Assembly: GCA_030039575.1 (NCBI GenBank)
Contig: JASHVH010000170.1
Coordinates: 1 to 6,570 of the forward strand
DNA from: Acidimicrobiales bacterium
Lineage (GTDB): Bacteria; Actinomycetota; Acidimicrobiia; Acidimicrobiales; Palsa-688
Direction: 5' to 3'
Length of the DNA: 6,570 nt
The translations under genes and the position numbers were made by a program. Below are positions 1-5,912 of the stretch, piece by piece (position 1 is the stretch's first letter; every line of letters begins with the position of its first letter). The notes beneath the pieces were generated by a model, which worked only from the letters and a program-made list of their open reading frames with translations, did not search any database and had not been told where the DNA came from.

Positions 1-234
1 GCCCCTGAAGGCGCCCGGGCGCTCCGCCACGCGGCCGTCAAGCTGCTGCCGGCGGTGCGCCAGGTCATGATGACCGGTGGCCCGCAACAGTACGAGGAGG
101 TGGCCAAGCTCCTCGACGAGACCCGGCGCCGGATCTATTCGATCCTCGCCAACGAACCGTCTGGCACCGCCACCGACCAGGGGGCCGAAGGCGCTCAGGG
201 CCCCGCCGCACAAGCGCCGCCATCCCAGAGCTAG
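1..234 (+). CDS. C-terminal fragment of an unrecognised protein (possibly a MarR-like regulator)
   Basis: The reading frame is open from the first base and ends at TAG 232-234, giving the last 77 residues of a gene that starts outside the window. Third codon positions are almost all G or C, as in the other genes here, so it is real coding sequence. The visible part opens with APEGARALRHAAVKLLPAVR, followed by an amphipathic helix (EEVAKLLDETRRRIYSILA), then a disordered tail rich in Ala, Gln, Pro and Gly. An (A/T)PEG turn followed by two long helices is what the end of a MarR-type winged-helix regulator looks like, with the helices serving in dimerisation. This is a resemblance by eye only; PadR-like regulators or an unrelated helical protein are equally possible. 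It converges on scpB and is unlikely to share its transcript or function. Confidence 0.6.
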   Translation, partial: APEGARALRHAAVKLLPAVRQVMMTGGPQQYEEVAKLLDETRRRIYSILANEPSGTATDQGAEGAQGPAAQAPPSQS

Positions 235-252
235 CGCGGGAAAACTCCTGAA

Positions 253-266
253 GGCGGTAAACCGCC
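253..266 (-). terminator. Small hairpin, candidate terminator for the scpAB transcript
   Basis: GGCGGTAAACCGCC is a perfect short palindrome in the convergent gap. Read on the minus strand, downstream of the scpB stop, the stem is followed by a stretch containing GAGTTTT, a weak U-rich tail. Read on the plus strand there is no T-run. It is therefore a better candidate for ending the scpAB message than the upstream gene. The stem is short (5-6 bp), so the call is tentative. Confidence 0.35.
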
Positions 267-270
267 GTGG

Positions 271-306
271 GCCAAGGGCGGCCGTCCGTGGGGCGGCCGC
301 CTTGGC
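271..306. terminator. Strong GC hairpin between convergent genes
   Basis: The left arm 271-284 (GCCAAGGGCGGCCG) pairs with the right arm 294-306 (CGGCCGCCTTGGC) over 13 base pairs, with one bulged G in the left arm and a 9-base loop. It sits 36 bases after the stop of the plus-strand gene and 26 bases after the stop of scpB, so it can act on both transcripts. There is no clear U-tract on either side; in high-GC actinobacteria such hairpins without U-tracts are often placed at convergent gene ends. Termination is inferred from position and stem strength. Confidence 0.5.
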
Positions 307-332
307 GCGCCACTCGAAGCGCTCGGGGCCTG

Positions 333-899
333 TCAGCCCGACGGCCTCAACCCTTCTTCCAGGGCGTCCATAACCTCAGGCCCGGGCACGAAGTCGCCGA
401 GCGGAGGTAGCTCCTCGATGCGGTCGAGGCCCAGCCGCTCGAGCAGGAGGGGCGTCGTGCCGTAAAGGACCGCTTGGCCCGGCCCCGGGTCGTGGCCCAC
501 CTCGGCGACATAGCCGCGCTGGCAAAGGGTGCGCAGGACCCCGTCGGAATTGACCCCCCTGATGGACGCCACCTGCGCCCTGGAAACCGGTTGTTTGTAG
601 GCGACTATGGCCAGCGTCTCCAGGGCGGCGGCCGACAACCGGGCGGACTGGCCTTCGAGCACGAAACGCTCGATGTACGGCGCCATGTCGGGGTGGCTCT
701 GGAACCGGTAGCCACCCGCCACCCGGGCCAACTCGAAACCACGCTGCTCATCGCGATAGGACTGGGCCAGCTCGTCGCAGATCTGCGATACCCGGGCCGG
801 CGCCAGCTCCAGCAGTTGGGCCAGCAGGTTCGGCTCCACCGGGGTCTCGGCCACCATGAGCACGGCCTCTATGGCCCGGCGTTCCTCGATTTCCACCAC
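333..899 (-). CDS. scpB: Segregation and condensation protein B (ScpB)
   Basis: ScpB is the paired winged-helix (kite) subunit that binds the ScpA kleisin and regulates the SMC-ScpAB chromosome-organising complex in the cytoplasm. The product has 188 residues, normal for the family. The N-terminal winged-helix domain spans about residues 5-80. The second spans about 88-165 and holds the family signature: LSAAALETLAIVAYKQPVSR (88-107), then IRGVNSDGVLRTL (113-125), LYGTT near 145-149 and ELPPL at 163-167. The start is a GTG at 897-899, preceded by AGGAGGGG seven bases after its AGGAGG core; the next codon is also GTG (894-896) and could be used instead. It lies 20 bases downstream of scpA, so the two are almost certainly cotranscribed. 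No further minus-strand gene follows; the frequent downstream partner rluB is absent. Nothing looks truncated. Confidence 0.96.
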   Translation of the reverse strand: MVEIEERRAIEAVLMVAETPVEPNLLAQLLELAPARVSQICDELAQSYRDEQRGFELARVAGGYRFQSHPDMAPYIERFVLEGQSARLSAAALETLAIVAYKQPVSRAQVASIRGVNSDGVLRTLCQRGYVAEVGHDPGPGQAVLYGTTPLLLERLGLDRIEELPPLGDFVPGPEVMDALEEGLRPSG

Positions 900-904
900 C
901 TCGG

Positions 905-912
905 CCCCTCCT
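905..912 (-). promoter_or_regulatory. Shine-Dalgarno site of scpB
   Basis: AGGAGGGG on the minus strand lies in the scpA-scpB gap and is correctly spaced from the GTG at 899 (and still acceptable for the GTG at 896). It supports independent ribosome loading on scpB rather than strict coupling to scpA. Confidence 0.8.
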
Positions 913-919
913 ATTTCGC

Positions 920-1732
920 CTAGCCCTCGTACTGGTCGACCATCGGGGCTTCGCCCGCCTCGAAGCCAGCCGAGGTGGGTTGGCGCCCGAAGTCGTCGTC
1001 ACCGGCGCCGAGCCAGCTGACGTGGAGTTCTCCCAATTTGGCGGCCTGGCCGAGGTCGACTGCGCCCCGCTTGTACAGCTCCAGAAGGGCGAGGAAGTAG
1101 ACGATCACCTCGAGCGGCTCGCGCAGTCCGGCAGTCAGGCGCCTGAACGTGGTGCGCCCCTCCGCCGGCAACCTGGCCACCAGTTCCTCGAGGGTGTCGG
1201 CCACACTGGCGCGGACTGGGGCGATGTGCTCGGTGTTGACCCGGGCCACCGGCTTCGGGGCCAACAACTTCACCAGCGCGCGATGCAGGTCGTCGGCCGT
1301 CACCCCCTCGAGAAGGTCAGGTGCCAGCTTGATGAACGGCTCCTCCAGGCCTGCCCTCCTCGGGACCGACAGTTGGGCTGCGTCCATCAGGCGGGTCATG
1401 GACAGCGAGGCGTCTTTGAACGTCTTGCACTCCAGCAACCTGGCCAGCAGGAGGTCCCGTTCCTCCCACAGGGCCAGCGTTTCTTCGTCGTCTTCCTCCG
1501 ACCCGTCAGACAGCAGCCGGCGAGTCTTCAGTTCCAGCAGCACCGCAGCGGTCAGCAAGAACTCGGTCGCCACTGCCAGGTCCAGCGCTTGCATCTGCTC
1601 GATGCTGGCGATGTACTGGTCGACGATCGACGACAGGGACAGCTCCCATATATCGACCTGCTCGCGCGTGACCAGGTGGAGCAGCAGGTCGAGCGGGCCC
1701 TCGAACACCGGCGTGCTGACCTGGTACCCCAC
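920..1732 (-). CDS. scpA: Segregation and condensation protein A (ScpA, kleisin)
   Basis: ScpA is the kleisin that bridges the two SMC heads and recruits a ScpB dimer, making the ring that organises and segregates the chromosome. The product is 270 residues, the usual size. The N-terminal head/neck-binding helices carry the signature FEGPLDLLLHLVTREQVDIW (10-29) followed by a helix rich in Leu and Ala (50-72). An acidic linker (DGSEEDDEET, 76-85) leads to the central ScpB-binding part. The C-terminal winged helix (about 185-240) contains FLALLELYKRGAVDLGQ, typical of the family, and is followed by about 30 acidic or Gly-rich residues that look disordered. The start is the GTG at 1730-1732, the only plausible start codon before an in-frame TGA at 1763-1765. 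No Shine-Dalgarno site lies within reach (the nearest GAGG is 20 bases upstream), which suggests a leaderless message. It is the first gene of the scpA-scpB pair and divergent from the Fn3 gene; no parA or xerD lies next to it. Confidence 0.96.
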   Translation of the reverse strand: MGYQVSTPVFEGPLDLLLHLVTREQVDIWELSLSSIVDQYIASIEQMQALDLAVATEFLLTAAVLLELKTRRLLSDGSEEDDEETLALWEERDLLLARLLECKTFKDASLSMTRLMDAAQLSVPRRAGLEEPFIKLAPDLLEGVTADDLHRALVKLLAPKPVARVNTEHIAPVRASVADTLEELVARLPAEGRTTFRRLTAGLREPLEVIVYFLALLELYKRGAVDLGQAAKLGELHVSWLGAGDDDFGRQPTSAGFEAGEAPMVDQYEG

Positions 1733-1739
1733 CGGCCCG

Positions 1740-1745
1740 AGCCTA
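1740..1745 (-). promoter_or_regulatory. Candidate -10 element for a leaderless scpA transcript
   Basis: On the minus strand TAGGCT (fits TANNNT) ends exactly seven bases before the scpA GTG, the spacing at which transcription would begin on the first base of the start codon. No convincing -35 hexamer stands 17-18 bases upstream, and no ribosome site is present. Both facts fit the leaderless genes common in actinobacteria, but a six-base motif alone is weak evidence. Confidence 0.4.
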
Positions 1746-1825
1746 CTGGTAACCTCTGGCCCTCATTGTTGATGCCCGCGCGGCGACGGTCTGCGGAAGG
1801 GAGAACCAAAGGTGCGCGGGCAGCC

Positions 1826-1880
1826 GCTCGTAGGCCCCGCCTCAGGAAAATTGCGCGCTGGAAGAGAAAGGCCCACGAGC
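1826..1880. repeat. Imperfect inverted repeat in the divergent intergenic region
   Basis: GCTCGTAGGCC (1826-1836) and GGCCCACGAGC (1870-1880) are reverse complements at 10 of 11 positions (A1832 faces C1874), with a 33-base spacer. It lies between the divergent scpA and Fn3 promoters. It could be an operator, a hairpin in a longer leader, or chance in GC-rich DNA. The rest of 1733-1991 holds only the two promoter candidates; a basic 39-codon frame at 1772-1891 lacks a ribosome site and has the wrong codon use. Confidence 0.3.
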
Positions 1881-1964
1881 CTCAACGATGATGGTCTTTG
1901 TGGGCGCGCAGGTAGTCGTGCGGTGGTCCCTTAATGGGGCATGAAACCGTCCTGAGCTGCCCTT

Positions 1965-1973
1965 TGCTAGCAT
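1965..1973 (+). promoter_or_regulatory. Candidate extended -10 promoter of the Fn3 gene
   Basis: TGCTAGCAT combines a TGN extension with the hexamer TAGCAT and lies 18 bases before the ATG of the Fn3 gene. A start site near 1979-1981 would leave a leader of only about a dozen bases with no good Shine-Dalgarno sequence. No recognisable -35 hexamer is present at 17-18 bp spacing, which is tolerable for an extended -10 promoter. The call rests on motif and position only. Confidence 0.4.
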
Positions 1974-1991
1974 ACGGATGAGCTCCTCACC

Positions 1992-4900
1992 ATGACAACG
2001 CCCCGGTCGACCACCCCCGCAGGTGCGACACCGCCAGGGCGCGACCGGTTCGGCCTGTCCAGCTCCGCCCGCCGTCCGGGCAACAGTTTCGGGGCGGCCG
2101 GCATTGTCGCCGGCGCCATCTTGATCGCTTTGGTCGTGGGCGGGATCGTATGGTCGGCGGCCACGGGCAAGGCGCCGGCCTCCCAAAGACCTCATATTTT
2201 CGGCGGCTCGTTGGTGCTGGACGACTACCGGCCACTGACGGTCATCGACCTGGCCACGGGAGAGGTCACGGTCCAGCTCGAAGGCGTTTATGCCCAGGTG
2301 GGGGCCACCAATTACAGCGACGTACAAGCGGTCGCCACTGCTGAAGGGACGACGCTGGTCAACCGCAAGACCGGCACTTTCAACATGCTGGGCAACGACG
2401 ATTACGTCCTCGGGCCACCCGACAACGGGATTTCGCTCGGCCCTCTGGCCGGCGCTTCGACGGCCGCCGGTTTTGCCGACGGGACGTCCACATACATAGT
2501 TCGTTACGGCTCCACCAGCACGGTCTCGCTGGTCGATCCCGCCACCGCCGAGGCCGGGGCCGAGGCCCTGGCCACGCGCTCGGCCCACCCGGTACGGCCG
2601 CTCGGCTTCACGCACCTCACCAGCCGGTTGGCTCAACTCCCGGGCGGGGCGGCCGTGAACGACGGGGACCTGTGGTCGCTCGCCAGTGCAGGAGAAAACT
2701 GCCAGCTAGTTGAAGTGACCCCCACGCCTCTGCACCTCGAGGGCTTGACGGCTACCCGCCGTTCCAGCTGGCCCACGGCGTGCTCGGCGTCGGCCGTCGA
2801 GAGCGCGTCGGGGACGGTGGGGCTGGTCATGCCCGGCCGGGTCGAGCTCTTCAAGCCGCAAGACGCGGTGAAGGACATCAGTGACCCGGACATCTCGCAG
2901 GCTTCCGCCTTCCTCCCGGTAGAGGGCACTTCCGGTGAGCTCTGGTACCTGGTGAGGCTCCCGACGGGGTGGTCGGTACTGGGGGTAGAGCCGAGCGGCC
3001 AGGTCGGCTACCCCGTCGCCCTGCACGCGTTCGGCTTCGGGGCCCAACCTGCCGTCCCCGCTTTTTCGGCCGGGAAGCTCTACACCCTGGACCAGGCCCA
3101 GCCGGGCCAACCGACGCTGTGGGCCATCGACCCGACAAGCGGAGTAATGGCGCCAGTGAAGGGGGCGCCCAAGTACCCGGCCAAGAGCGTCACCGAAAAG
3201 GCCAGTTTTCACGGGGCGGAAGTGCTCGTGGACGGCCCCAGGGTCATCTTCAACAACCCGGAAAGCCTCCTGGCGGTGGTCGTGTTCACCGACGGCACCC
3301 ACGCGCCCGTGATCGTGGACAAGTCGAACGCCGTCGTCGTCAGCGCCGTCGGGCCAGGAGACGTGAACGTCAAGCCGCTGAAAACAAAAACGACCTTACA
3401 ACCGGCGCCGAACACGCCGACAACTACCGTAACGACCGTTGCACCGCCAATAACCCAGCCCGTGACCCAGCAGGCAAGCTGCGCGGCCACTACCGAGAAG
3501 CCCTATGCACCGCAAGTGAGCTCGATCACTCCGTCGGACGAGTCGGCCCTCGTCGCATGGTCTTACCACCTCCTGTCGGAACAGGACTGCCTGCCGAGGA
3601 CCTGGTCGGTCACCGTCAGTGCCCTCGGCGGTGCACCCCAGCCGCTGAGGACGACGCTGGTGATCAACGGCCAGCAAGAGCTGCTCTTCACCGGGCTCCG
3701 GCCCGGCACCAACTACCAGGCGGTCGTGACCGCTTACATCAACAGCCAATCGACGCAGTCCGAACCTCAGGACTTCACGACGACGGCCCACGGGCCGGGC
3801 GCCCCGGCCAATGTCACGACCCGGGCTAACGGGCAAGGAGGCTGGTTGGTCAGTTGGTCCCCGTGCGTTGGGCCGAACTGTTTCTCGCCGCCGGCGTCGT
3901 GGACCGTCATCGGTTCCTCCTGCGGCACCGCTTTCGTGGGCGAGCCTCCAGTACTGGTCGAGCCGGCTTCCCGGACGAGCGTCACGGTCAACGCCGGCAA
4001 CAACCTGAGGCTCCTCGGTAGCCAGCTCAGTTTCAGCGTCGAGGGAGTGGGCAACACCGGCCTGGTCGGTGCCCCCACCTCCGACCACACCTGCACGCAA
4101 GCCTGGCAGCCGCCCGACCCCGCCGCCATGCAGTTGCTGGCCGCAGCCACCCCCGTTGGCCAGTCGGTCACCGCCAGCCTGCAGGTCGTCCCGAGCGGCG
4201 GCACGGCCCTCGCTTACGGCGGGGACAAGGTGACTTTTACTTACTCGGTGGGGGGCCACACCGTCGGCCCTACGACGGCCACTCAGGTGAGCGTCACCGG
4301 GCTCAGCCCGGCCAGGTCCTACGTACCTACGGTGGTCGTGACCCCGGTAGGGCACCCGTCTGCGGCCGTGACCGTCACGGGGCATGCCTTCTCCAAGACG
4401 GTACCGTGGCCGGCTGGCCTCCGCGTTCAGGCTTCGGGGGCGGTCGGGGCCAACCCGAACACAGGCACTGTGGTCGTAACGTTCCCAGGCTTGCCGTCAG
4501 GCCCGTTCAAGGGGTCGGGGTTGGTCACCTGCGGCTCAGAGGTCTTGCCCGTCAGTGGCCTTCTCGCCAACGGCCAGCTGACCACGATCATGAACCTTGA
4601 CGAGATGGGCGGGCGCTGCTTTGTCTCAGTCAAGCTCGAGGACACCCTCGTACCCGACCCGTACGGCCTGCCCTCGGGCCAGCTTTCATCTCCGTTCTCT
4701 ATCGGGTCGCCGCAGTCCTATTCCTTCAGCGTGACTGCGGCCAAACGGTGCGCCCGGCCCTGCACGACGGTTGAGTACAACGTCAACTTCCAGGGCACCG
4801 GAGAGCCGGCGGGCACCGATTGGCAGGTCTCGGCCAAGGCCGCCACCAAGGGCTGCAGGCTCATCCTGCCCCAGGTCCCGGTGGCCGATTTCCCGACGAA

Positions 4901-5912
4901 ATTCGATTGGCCCGTCAGATGCTCGACCCCGACCGTGCTGGTGTCGTGGATCTACCTGGGCGAGCCGGCCAGCGCCTCCACCAGCCCGGCGGTACTGCCG
5001 GCGCTGGCGACGTCGAGCACCACCACCACGACGAGCAAGACGAAGACCACCACCAGCAAGACCACCAAGACCACAACCACCAAGACCACGACCACCAGCC
5101 CCAAGACCACGACCACCACCACCACGTCCACGACCAGGACGTCGGCGGCTACAGAGACTTCTCGGCCGGCCCCCACCACTACAACCACAGCCTGCACCGG
5201 TCCCGCAGGGGCACACCCCTGCGCCTCGACGACGACGGCGGCGCCCACCACCACTTCCACCACAACTTGCGCCCACGGCTCCGGGGTGGGGTGCCCGACT
5301 ACGAGCACCACCCCGACCACCGCGGCGCCGACATCGACGTTGCCCACCACCGTGACGACCTCGGTGACCGAGACGACCGCGGCGCCGAACACGACCACTA
5401 CGACACTGGCCCCGACCACGACGGCCACCAGCCCAGCACCTACGACGACCACCACCACGGCACCGCCGCCTACGACCCAGCCGACGACCCCGCCCACCAC
5501 CACCCCGACCACGGCGGTGACGACCACCACGGTGCCCGTGACCACGACGACGGCCCCCACGACCACGACGGTCCCGAGCACCACGACCACCACGGCGTCG
5601 GTCACGACGACGACGGCGGCCAGCACAACGACGTCGACCACGTCTGTGAGCACCACCACGACGACGGCTTCGGGCCCGTCGGCCGCTGCGGCGGGCGCAG
5701 CCCTGGCCGGCTTGGGACGCACGCCTCCCCGTGGCCCAGGGGGTGGCCCGAGCGGGCCGGCTGGTCCCGCTGGACCGTGGCAGGCACTGGACCTGTGGTT
5801 GGCATTTGGCGGAATGGCGGGCGCGGTGTGCGCTGGTTCCCTAGCCTGGGGGCTCAGTAGGAGGCCCAAGGCCCGCCTCGGGGTCTACGGAGCAACGGAG
5901 GTAACGACGTGA
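1992..5912 (+). CDS. Large double-anchored fibronectin type III surface protein with Thr-rich stalk (PFNA-type Fn3 protein)
   Basis: This 1306-residue protein resembles the Fn3 protein of actinobacterial PFNA-type clusters, thought to act at the cell surface in sensing or adhesion; its exact role is unknown. Order of parts: basic cytoplasmic N-terminus (1-31); membrane helix 33-56; a propeller-like region 66-455 with repeated strand motifs (LWAIDPTSG) and the VIFNNPESLLAVVV element near 418-431; a Thr/Pro linker 466-494; an Fn3 domain 503-598 with the core motif LRPGTNYQAVVTAY; a second, Cys-rich one 601-703; a third 704-800 with GLSPARSY; two further Ig-like beta domains about 805-905 and 907-995; Thr stalk 1010-1226; a Gly/Pro hinge; membrane helix 1264-1288; basic tail RRPKAR. 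Both ends should be cytoplasmic and the rest outside. Eighteen cysteines lie outside the membrane. The ATG at 1992 is chosen because it keeps the basic leader before the helix; its ribosome site is weak. The stop overlaps the MoxR start, so the two are coupled. Domain borders are by eye. Confidence 0.9.
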   Translation: MTTPRSTTPAGATPPGRDRFGLSSSARRPGNSFGAAGIVAGAILIALVVGGIVWSAATGKAPASQRPHIFGGSLVLDDYRPLTVIDLATGEVTVQLEGVYAQVGATNYSDVQAVATAEGTTLVNRKTGTFNMLGNDDYVLGPPDNGISLGPLAGASTAAGFADGTSTYIVRYGSTSTVSLVDPATAEAGAEALATRSAHPVRPLGFTHLTSRLAQLPGGAAVNDGDLWSLASAGENCQLVEVTPTPLHLEGLTATRRSSWPTACSASAVESASGTVGLVMPGRVELFKPQDAVKDISDPDISQASAFLPVEGTSGELWYLVRLPTGWSVLGVEPSGQVGYPVALHAFGFGAQPAVPAFSAGKLYTLDQAQPGQPTLWAIDPTSGVMAPVKGAPKYPAKSVTEKASFHGAEVLVDGPRVIFNNPESLLAVVVFTDGTHAPVIVDKSNAVVVSAVGPGDVNVKPLKTKTTLQPAPNTPTTTVTTVAPPITQPVTQQASCAATTEKPYAPQVSSITPSDESALVAWSYHLLSEQDCLPRTWSVTVSALGGAPQPLRTTLVINGQQELLFTGLRPGTNYQAVVTAYINSQSTQSEPQDFTTTAHGPGAPANVTTRANGQGGWLVSWSPCVGPNCFSPPASWTVIGSSCGTAFVGEPPVLVEPASRTSVTVNAGNNLRLLGSQLSFSVEGVGNTGLVGAPTSDHTCTQAWQPPDPAAMQLLAAATPVGQSVTASLQVVPSGGTALAYGGDKVTFTYSVGGHTVGPTTATQVSVTGLSPARSYVPTVVVTPVGHPSAAVTVTGHAFSKTVPWPAGLRVQASGAVGANPNTGTVVVTFPGLPSGPFKGSGLVTCGSEVLPVSGLLANGQLTTIMNLDEMGGRCFVSVKLEDTLVPDPYGLPSGQLSSPFSIGSPQSYSFSVTAAKRCARPCTTVEYNVNFQGTGEPAGTDWQVSAKAATKGCRLILPQVPVADFPTKFDWPVRCSTPTVLVSWIYLGEPASASTSPAVLPALATSSTTTTTSKTKTTTSKTTKTTTTKTTTTSPKTTTTTTTSTTRTSAATETSRPAPTTTTTACTGPAGAHPCASTTTAAPTTTSTTTCAHGSGVGCPTTSTTPTTAAPTSTLPTTVTTSVTETTAAPNTTTTTLAPTTTATSPAPTTTTTTAPPPTTQPTTPPTTTPTTAVTTTTVPVTTTTAPTTTTVPSTTTTTASVTTTTAASTTTSTTSVSTTTTTASGPSAAAAGAALAGLGRTPPRGPGGGPSGPAGPAGPWQALDLWLAFGGMAGAVCAGSLAWGLSRRPKARLGVYGATEVTT
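5019..5669 (+). repeat. Thr-codon-rich repetitive tract encoding the stalk
   Basis: This part of the Fn3 gene encodes residues 1010-1226, of which about 116 of 217 are Thr by my count, the rest mainly Pro, Ala, Ser and Val. It is low-complexity DNA made of ACC and ACG codons with occasional ACA and ACT, so it is not a pure tandem array. The first 40 residues carry six lysines in TSKTTKTTTT-like units; the remainder has none. Two short cysteine-bearing inserts interrupt it (residues 1068-1077 and 1093-1101). Such Thr/Pro tracts form extended, often O-glycosylated stalks; glycosylation is an inference. The tract has no stops in several frames, which creates long but meaningless antisense (poly-Val) and out-of-frame (His/Asp) readings. 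Confidence 0.85.
5897..5902 (+). promoter_or_regulatory. Shine-Dalgarno site deciding the MoxR start
   Basis: GGAGGT inside the last codons of the Fn3 gene lies six bases before the GTG at 5909. It is the strongest ribosome site in the window on the plus strand and fixes the MoxR start at the GTGA overlap rather than at the internal ATG 87 bases further on. Confidence 0.8.

Noticed and set aside
65..313. Minus-strand frame downstream of scpB, considered as rluB or another operon member
   Set aside because: Its sequence shows no pseudouridine synthase or other family motif, it crosses both hairpins, and it lies opposite a frame with proper codon use.
1772..1891. Basic 39-codon frame in the divergent gap, considered as a small ribosomal or DNA-binding protein
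   Set aside because: It has no Shine-Dalgarno site, its third-position GC (about 63% by count) is much lower than in the real genes, and it does not match the small basic ribosomal proteins of actinobacteria that I know.
980..1891. Long plus-strand open frame opposite scpA
   Set aside because: It is an antisense shadow in GC-rich DNA. The opposite strand encodes an unmistakable ScpA.
1842..2636. Minus-strand open frame over the Fn3 start and the intergenic region
   Set aside because: It has low-complexity Gly/Arg-rich composition without motifs and lies opposite the membrane-anchor coding sequence; treated as a shadow.
5019..5669. Tract considered as a CRISPR array or intergenic tandem repeat
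   Set aside because: There are no fixed-length repeats with unique spacers, and the tract is in frame within a gene whose C-terminal membrane helix and overlapping MoxR start follow it.
4820..5860. Plus-strand open frame rich in His and Asp across the stalk
   Set aside because: It is a frame-shifted reading of the same Thr codons (CCACGA gives His-Asp-like output) and starts inside the Fn3 coding region, whose own frame has recognisable domains and both membrane anchors.
4952..5869. Long minus-strand open frame reading as a Val-rich protein opposite the stalk
   Set aside because: It is the reverse complement of ACC/ACG Thr codons, which cannot make stops in that frame. The Val runs mirror the Thr runs and no ribosome site or family motif is present.
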